From positions 1 through 37,175 of the forward strand of contig SYEV01000045.1 of assembly GCA_005800655.1 (NCBI GenBank): 37,175 nucleotides of DNA. The letters are read 5' to 3'. Below, one piece after another: positions 32,732-37,175 of the stretch. Position numbers and translations under genes: made by a program. Source of the DNA: Bacteroidota bacterium (GTDB lineage: Bacteria > Bacteroidota > Bacteroidia > Chitinophagales > Chitinophagaceae). Below the pieces are notes generated by a model, which was not told where the DNA came from, did not search any database, and saw nothing but the letters and a program-made list of their open reading frames with translations. Within the stretch, counting starts at the first letter, position 1; each line of letters starts with the position of its first letter.

Positions 32732-33295
32732 ATGAATAAGATAATTATTGCGATTACGGGTGCAAGCGGTGCTATTTATGCTAAATGTTTGATGGATGCC
32801 CTTATCCCACTAAACGACCAATACGAATCAATAGGTGTGGTGATGAGCGATAATGCAAAAATGGTATGGAAAACTGAATTAGATAATAAAGATTATACTA
32901 AATACCCTTTTACTTTTTATCAAAAAAATGATTTCAACGCCCCATTTGCATCAGGATCTGCGCAATACAATATCATGTTTGTGGTCCCTTGTAGCATGGG
33001 TACCTTAGGGCGTATCGCATCAGGCATCAGTGATGATTTAATTACGCGCTCAGCTGATGTGGTATTGAAAGAAAGAAGAAAACTCATTTTAGTAGCGCGC
33101 GAAACACCGTATAATTTAATACATATTAAAAATATGGAAACCATCACATTAACGGGTGGTATTATTTGTCCTGCAACACCAAGCTTTTATAGCAAGCCTA
33201 AAACAATGGAAGAACTAGCCATGACGGTGGTCAATAGAATGTTAGATTTGGCAGGCATTGACAATAAAAGTTATCGCTGGGGCCATACCCAATAA
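32732..33295 (+). CDS. ubiX: UbiX-type flavin prenyltransferase
   Basis: A 187-residue flavoprotein that joins dimethylallyl phosphate to FMN, giving prenylated FMN, the cofactor of UbiD-type decarboxylases. The FMN-binding GASGAIYAKCL at the start, the VPCSMGTLGRIASGISDDLITRSADVVLKERRKLILVARETPYNLIHIKNM block and PATPSFYSKPKTMEELAMTVVNRMLDL are the UbiX hallmarks. No UbiD partner is in the window. Older records call such proteins phenylacrylic acid decarboxylase, which is now known to be wrong. It starts 50 bases after the LacI-type gene and may share its transcript. Confidence 0.93.
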   Translation: MNKIIIAITGASGAIYAKCLMDALIPLNDQYESIGVVMSDNAKMVWKTELDNKDYTKYPFTFYQKNDFNAPFASGSAQYNIMFVVPCSMGTLGRIASGISDDLITRSADVVLKERRKLILVARETPYNLIHIKNMETITLTGGIICPATPSFYSKPKTMEELAMTVVNRMLDLAGIDNKSYRWGHTQ

Positions 33296-33329
33296 AAAAA
33301 GTCCTACCCAATGAAGGATTAGACTTTTT
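33296..33329. terminator. Putative bidirectional terminator after ubiX
   Basis: AAAAAGTC and GACTTTTT form the base of an imperfect hairpin with an internal bulge. T-runs follow on both strands, so it can serve ubiX and the convergent epimerase-like gene. Confidence 0.5.
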
Positions 33330-33409
33330 AGTGAATATTGTTTCTATTTTTGCCCTACCACTTGTAACGATTAATAATAAATCGTCCATATTGTTTATCT
33401 GATTTTATA

Positions 33410-34258
33410 TTAATCTTCCGCAGCTATTCTTCCTTTGAAATAACCCACTGACTCTGCAATTCCTGGCAAGGGATCTGACATATCTTTTTCATATTCGATA
33501 CTACATATCCCTGTATATTTAACTTTACGTAGTGATTCAATGACTGCGCCAAAATTAATTACACCGCGGCCAAACTCAATTCCTTTTCCCTCTTTTGCTG
33601 CCGTATTAATGTCCTTAATATGCAAATCAAATAAACGATCTTTAAAGTCGCGAATCGCTTTTTCAGGTAATGTACCAGCGCGCAAAGAATGCCCAATATC
33701 AATACACATACCCATTCTTGCATCTAAATTTTTAACACGATTATATACATCTCCAGGTGCGGGATATAAAGCATCTTCAGGGCCATGATTATGTATGGCT
33801 AATTTAATATCATACTCCTTCACTTTTTGTTCTGCGTATTCAATTAAATCATAATTAGGAACGCCTACAATCATATTTACACCACATTTTTTTGCGTATT
33901 CAAATGTTTTATCAACCGCCTCTTTGGATTTCATGTAGATAACCCCTACCGTATAAATATTGATACCTGCTGCTTTATACTTAGCGATTGCCGCGCTAAT
34001 TTGTTCATCTGTACTATTCAATGGCAAATGAATTTCTTTTAATGACATATTTGCCAGTCCAACGCGTTTCATCATTGCAATGGACTGATCCAAACTAAAT
34101 TTTGCGAAACTGTAACCAGCCATACCCATTTGCAAAGGTGTATTTGCACTATTTAATGATTTGAATGCACTTGAGCTCGCATGACCAATCACAGGTAACA
34201 ATGCCGAACCTGAAATTCCTAAAATAGTTTGTTGAATAAATTTTCGTCTGTTTGACAT
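33410..34258 (-). CDS. Tat-exported TIM-barrel sugar isomerase/epimerase-like protein
   Basis: A 282-residue protein of the xylose-isomerase-like TIM-barrel group (AP endonuclease 2 fold). A twin-arginine signal (RRKFIQQTILGISGSALLP) shows export. Conserved metal-site and catalytic positions appear as SLKEIHLP, LAIHNHGPED, GMCIDIGHSLRAG, DLHIKDIN and CSIEYEKD. Exported relatives often pair with Gfo/Idh dehydrogenases and act on 3-keto sugars or glycosides; that role is inferred. It stands alone between ubiX and the susD terminator. A cytosolic sugar-phosphate isomerase role is unlikely because of the export signal. Confidence 0.82.
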   Translation of the reverse strand: MSNRRKFIQQTILGISGSALLPVIGHASSSAFKSLNSANTPLQMGMAGYSFAKFSLDQSIAMMKRVGLANMSLKEIHLPLNSTDEQISAAIAKYKAAGINIYTVGVIYMKSKEAVDKTFEYAKKCGVNMIVGVPNYDLIEYAEQKVKEYDIKLAIHNHGPEDALYPAPGDVYNRVKNLDARMGMCIDIGHSLRAGTLPEKAIRDFKDRLFDLHIKDINTAAKEGKGIEFGRGVINFGAVIESLRKVKYTGICSIEYEKDMSDPLPGIAESVGYFKGRIAAED

Positions 34259-34322
34259 GATATTATTTTTTAAAAAGAAATGATGAAATTTTAATAAAAA
34301 ATAAAGTTACTAAAATTTAATT

Positions 34323-34365
34323 AAAAAAAATGTCCCCGCCCCGATGATACGAGACAGGGACATTT
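34323..34365 (-). terminator. Terminator after susD
   Basis: On the minus strand AAATGTCCC pairs with GGGACATTT, with a further CTCG/CGGG pairing inside, and eight T follow. It ends the SusC/SusD transcript, so the epimerase-like gene after it needs its own promoter. Confidence 0.85.
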
Positions 34366-34379
34366 AAAAATAGATATGA

Positions 34380-36221
34380 TTACTCCTGAATTTTATCTAA
34401 TGCAGGCTTATTCTTTTCTGATCCAGCATAACCCATATTTTGGTTTATTTGACCCAAACTATTCGCTAGTATTGCTGGTCTAGGAATTGGCCATAATACA
34501 TGATAAGGACTTATTTTATATTGATCCCCTCTCACATTTTTAATACCTTTTCCGTAAAAATCATTCTTCTCCATCAATCTGTCATACCAGAAATTTGCTG
34601 TAGAAAAATTAGCAACAGTATAAGATTTGCCACCAAATGATTTACCTGTTTTTGCTAAAATATAGGCAACCCTTGTTAACTCAGTTTTTCTTGGCTCTTC
34701 ATAATACAATTCTCTTCCACGCTCATCTAAAATTGTTCCTAAACCAACTTGCGATGCAGTATAAGGCGAGCATTTTGCTCTTGTTCTAACCATATTGACA
34801 TCTGCAGCAGCTGATGCTAAATCGTTTTTATACCAATAAGCTTCCGCTCTTAACAAATAGGTTTCAGCTAAACGAAATACATACCAATCGGAGTTACCTC
34901 CTTGATAAGGATATCTAATTTCATCTTCCACATATAACTTATAATGCGGCCAACCAAACCAAGTACGAATGGTATCACCCCCACTTACTAGCAAAGATCC
35001 ATCCGCTTTTCTAAGTTGAAGTCTTTTCCCATAATAAGGCGACTTACCTTTCAAAGTGCCCACATTATTATAGGTTAGCATGGTCATTTCCATCCAGTTT
35101 CTTGAAAGGGTATCATGTCTCAAATCTTTTGGATCATCCCAAATATATACAGTAGCATATGGAGTTGCTCTGCAACGACCAATGCCGCGACCATAATCTT
35201 TCATATGATCAAATTCAACTTGGAGATTTGTCATACCCACTAATCCATCTGGGGTTAAAATAATTCCTGAAGATGAAAAAGGTAATGCTTGACGCATACT
35301 GGTAGTACCATTTACGGTAGCAGACGGATCACCATATCGATCAATTACTGAAAATAAAACTTCCGTATTAGCTGAACTATATTTATTATTACGTCTGTGT
35401 AAGTCCCAAATAACATTTTTACTTGCTATACCAGCATCAACCCCAAATCGATTGGTCATTAATTTATAAGTGCCATTATTAATCACTGCACTAGATGAAG
35501 CAATTGCATCATCAAACAGACCTAGTGCAAGATTCACCTTAGTCAACAAGTGACCAACAGCTGCTCTATTCACTTCCCCTTTACTAGACACCCAGGGTAC
35601 ATTAAGCATTGCAAAATCAAGATCAGTCTTTAATCGTTGTAAAATCACCTCACGCTTAACCGAAGTGAAATCTAATTTTGCCGAACTAAGTTCCGTAAAT
35701 GTAGTAGGCACATCCCCAAACTGATGCACGAGTCTATAATAAGCATAGGCCCTGAAAAAGTAAGCACGACCTAGTATACTATTTTTTTTATCATCTGCAA
35801 TTGTTTTTACAGTAGCAATTCTTGAAGTAATGGTATTCGCCAAACGTATTATTAAATAGTTTCTTTCCCAAAAATAGCCAATTCGGTTAAAGTCACCACT
35901 ATTTAACTGTGCATCAGGCGTAATCAATATATCCATATTTACTGCAGGGCCAAATTTATCAGTTGTGCCTTCAATGGCCATTTCAGAAAAAATGTTTTCT
36001 GTAATAATTGGAGCGCCATCTTCGTAGAATTCTTGTCGTACATTTTTAGCGATACTCGCCAACGCAGCATTAAAACCTGACTCATCTTGAAGCGTATTTT
36101 CAGGAGAATAAAAAGACAAAGCCTTTGGTTCCAACCAGTCTTTGTTGCAGGATTGGCTAACAAACAATACCATACACATGGTGAATAGGTATTGTAAATA
36201 TTTTATATTCAAATTTTTCAT
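34380..36221 (-). CDS. susD: RagB/SusD-family glycan-binding lipoprotein
   Basis: A 613-residue surface lipoprotein that lids the SusC channel and captures glycan or another nutrient. The signal peptide ends in VSQSC with Cys25. The family's tetratricopeptide-type helices and AYFFRAYAYYRLVHQFGDVP near residue 155 and FRLAETYLLRAEAYWYKNDLASAAADVNMVRTRA near residue 460 are plain, as is the C-terminal ELYYEEPRKTELTR. The ATG at 36221 is chosen over the TTG two codons earlier. It follows susC by 29 bases. The substrate cannot be read from sequence, though the neighbouring uronate genes suggest a glucuronate-containing one. Confidence 0.93.
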   Translation of the reverse strand: MKNLNIKYLQYLFTMCMVLFVSQSCNKDWLEPKALSFYSPENTLQDESGFNAALASIAKNVRQEFYEDGAPIITENIFSEMAIEGTTDKFGPAVNMDILITPDAQLNSGDFNRIGYFWERNYLIIRLANTITSRIATVKTIADDKKNSILGRAYFFRAYAYYRLVHQFGDVPTTFTELSSAKLDFTSVKREVILQRLKTDLDFAMLNVPWVSSKGEVNRAAVGHLLTKVNLALGLFDDAIASSSAVINNGTYKLMTNRFGVDAGIASKNVIWDLHRRNNKYSSANTEVLFSVIDRYGDPSATVNGTTSMRQALPFSSSGIILTPDGLVGMTNLQVEFDHMKDYGRGIGRCRATPYATVYIWDDPKDLRHDTLSRNWMEMTMLTYNNVGTLKGKSPYYGKRLQLRKADGSLLVSGGDTIRTWFGWPHYKLYVEDEIRYPYQGGNSDWYVFRLAETYLLRAEAYWYKNDLASAAADVNMVRTRAKCSPYTASQVGLGTILDERGRELYYEEPRKTELTRVAYILAKTGKSFGGKSYTVANFSTANFWYDRLMEKNDFYGKGIKNVRGDQYKISPYHVLWPIPRPAILANSLGQINQNMGYAGSEKNKPALDKIQE

Positions 36222-36250
36222 ATCCAATGATTTGTGTTTTAAATTAATAA

Positions 36251-37175
36251 TTAAAATGTTAAGTTAATACCAAATGTACCATATGAAGGAGTGAAACCTT
36301 TGTTTTCAGGATCGAAATACTCCCATGGCGAAACAACCAATGCATTTTGTATATTGAAATAAAACTTCAATGATTGAAATTTCATTTTCTCTATATATTT
36401 TTTAGGCATGTTGTAAGCAACACCGATATTATTTAATCTTACAAATGATGATTTTCTCCAAATATTAAATCCAATTCCAGAACCTATCGAAGACATCATC
36501 CTACCGTAATCATTAATTTGATTTTCTGGTGTCCAATAAGGTCTTTTATAAAACTGTGAACGATCATAAAAACGATCCGTGTTAGCAGCTTCATTAAATT
36601 GTGAAAGTTGTCCTAATCGGCCATATAGTTGAAAAGAAAGATCCCAATTTTTATAGAGCGTAAATTCATTTCTCAAATTGAATGATAGCTTAGCTGTAGT
36701 TCGACCCAAAAATACTTTATCATCCACTGTTAGTTTACCATCCTTATTGACGTCCTCAAGTTTGAAATCCCCAGGTGAAAACCCAAAGGATTTTGCAGTC
36801 GCTGCTTCATCCACACGCCAAACACCCAATACGTTAAAATCCCAAACCGTATTAATATCTTGTCCAATGAACCAACCATTTGCCCTATCATCCTGTTCCT
36901 TCATAGTTACATTTCCAGTAGCATCAGTTACGGGAACTTTGCCATAAAGACTAATTATTTTATTTTTATTAGTCCATGCAGCTATTGTAGTTCTCCAAAC
37001 AAAATTGTCCTTTTTAATATTTTCAGTGTTCAAACTAAATTCAAAACCTGAATTATCCACTTTACCTAGATTGGTAATTACACTATTAAATCCGGTAACA
37101 TTAGGTAATGCTCTGTTCACCAATAGATCATTGGTATTTCTAATATAATAATCTACAGCCCCTGATATCTTACCC
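36251..37175 (-). CDS. susC: SusC/RagA-family TonB-dependent transporter, C-terminal part
   Basis: The last 308 residues of a SusC-type outer-membrane transporter; the frame stays open through base 37175, so the N-terminus, plug and most of the barrel lie beyond the window edge. Typical barrel features are GAVDYYIRNTNDLLVNRALPNVTGFNSVITNLGKVDNSGFEFSLNT, the KLEDVNKDGKLTVDDKVFLGRT loop and the closing LKFYFNIQNALVVSPWEYFDPENKG followed by the final aromatic strand ending in Phe. It pumps ligand captured by SusD into the periplasm with TonB energy. Confidence 0.93.
   Translation of the reverse strand, partial: GKISGAVDYYIRNTNDLLVNRALPNVTGFNSVITNLGKVDNSGFEFSLNTENIKKDNFVWRTTIAAWTNKNKIISLYGKVPVTDATGNVTMKEQDDRANGWFIGQDINTVWDFNVLGVWRVDEAATAKSFGFSPGDFKLEDVNKDGKLTVDDKVFLGRTTAKLSFNLRNEFTLYKNWDLSFQLYGRLGQLSQFNEAANTDRFYDRSQFYKRPYWTPENQINDYGRMMSSIGSGIGFNIWRKSSFVRLNNIGVAYNMPKKYIEKMKFQSLKFYFNIQNALVVSPWEYFDPENKGFTPSYGTFGINLTF

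Noticed and set aside
32732..33295. Phenylacrylic acid decarboxylase
   Set aside because: The motifs are those of UbiX, a flavin prenyltransferase with no decarboxylase activity of its own.

Overview
The window looks like chromosomal DNA of a member of the Bacteroidota, most likely the Chitinophagaceae or a close relative (family placement is inference). It is AT-rich. It carries a SusC/SusD pair, Bacteroidota-style -7 elements (TAnnTTTG, five exact copies at short distances from start codons), a DUF3078 outer-membrane protein, a PafA phosphatase, an LptE-like lipoprotein, SecG, and an alpha-oxoamine synthase of the sphingolipid or aminoketone type. No tRNA, rRNA, insertion sequence, phage gene or CRISPR array was seen.

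Left part (1-18.1 kb) is mostly housekeeping. A purK fragment converges on a DUF3078 gene. Next comes a co-directional block: miaB, a sigma-54 activator with no sensor domain, lptE-like, an unknown gene and secG. It is followed by mltG, a BrkB/YihY gene, the alpha-oxoamine synthase, pafA, a tiny secreted Cys/Lys-rich protein, NADP isocitrate dehydrogenase, an Nramp transporter fused to a universal-stress domain, a lipoprotein of unknown function, and a short alpha-glucan phosphorylase whose usual PLP-lysine position is threonine.

Right part (18.1-37.2 kb) is a catabolic island. Read right to left, the minus-strand operon encodes SDR fructuronate reductase, UxuA, UxaC, KdgK, YhcH, KdgA and an ExuT-like importer: the complete glucuronate to pyruvate plus glyceraldehyde-3-phosphate route. 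With gaps of 0, 12, 5, 11 and 2 nt it continues into an ACSF3/MatB-like malonyl-CoA synthetase, a two-domain exported esterase (alpha/beta hydrolase plus SGNH) and the malonate transporter pair MadL/MadM. A divergent LacI-family regulator sits at the head of the operon and is the obvious control gene. A Tat-exported Gfo/Idh/MocA oxidoreductase, a Tat-exported TIM-barrel epimerase-like protein, a UbiX flavin prenyltransferase and a SusD/SusC pair flank it.

The most interesting reading is that one operon couples uronate catabolism to release, import and CoA-activation of malonate. This would fit growth on malonylated glucuronides or similar plant conjugates. That substrate is an inference; the gene order and spacing are seen directly. 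Further points of interest are the lysine-less phosphorylase, a strong hairpin just inside the malonyl-CoA synthetase gene, palindromes abutting two promoters, and an enlarged periplasmic loop in the uronate importer.
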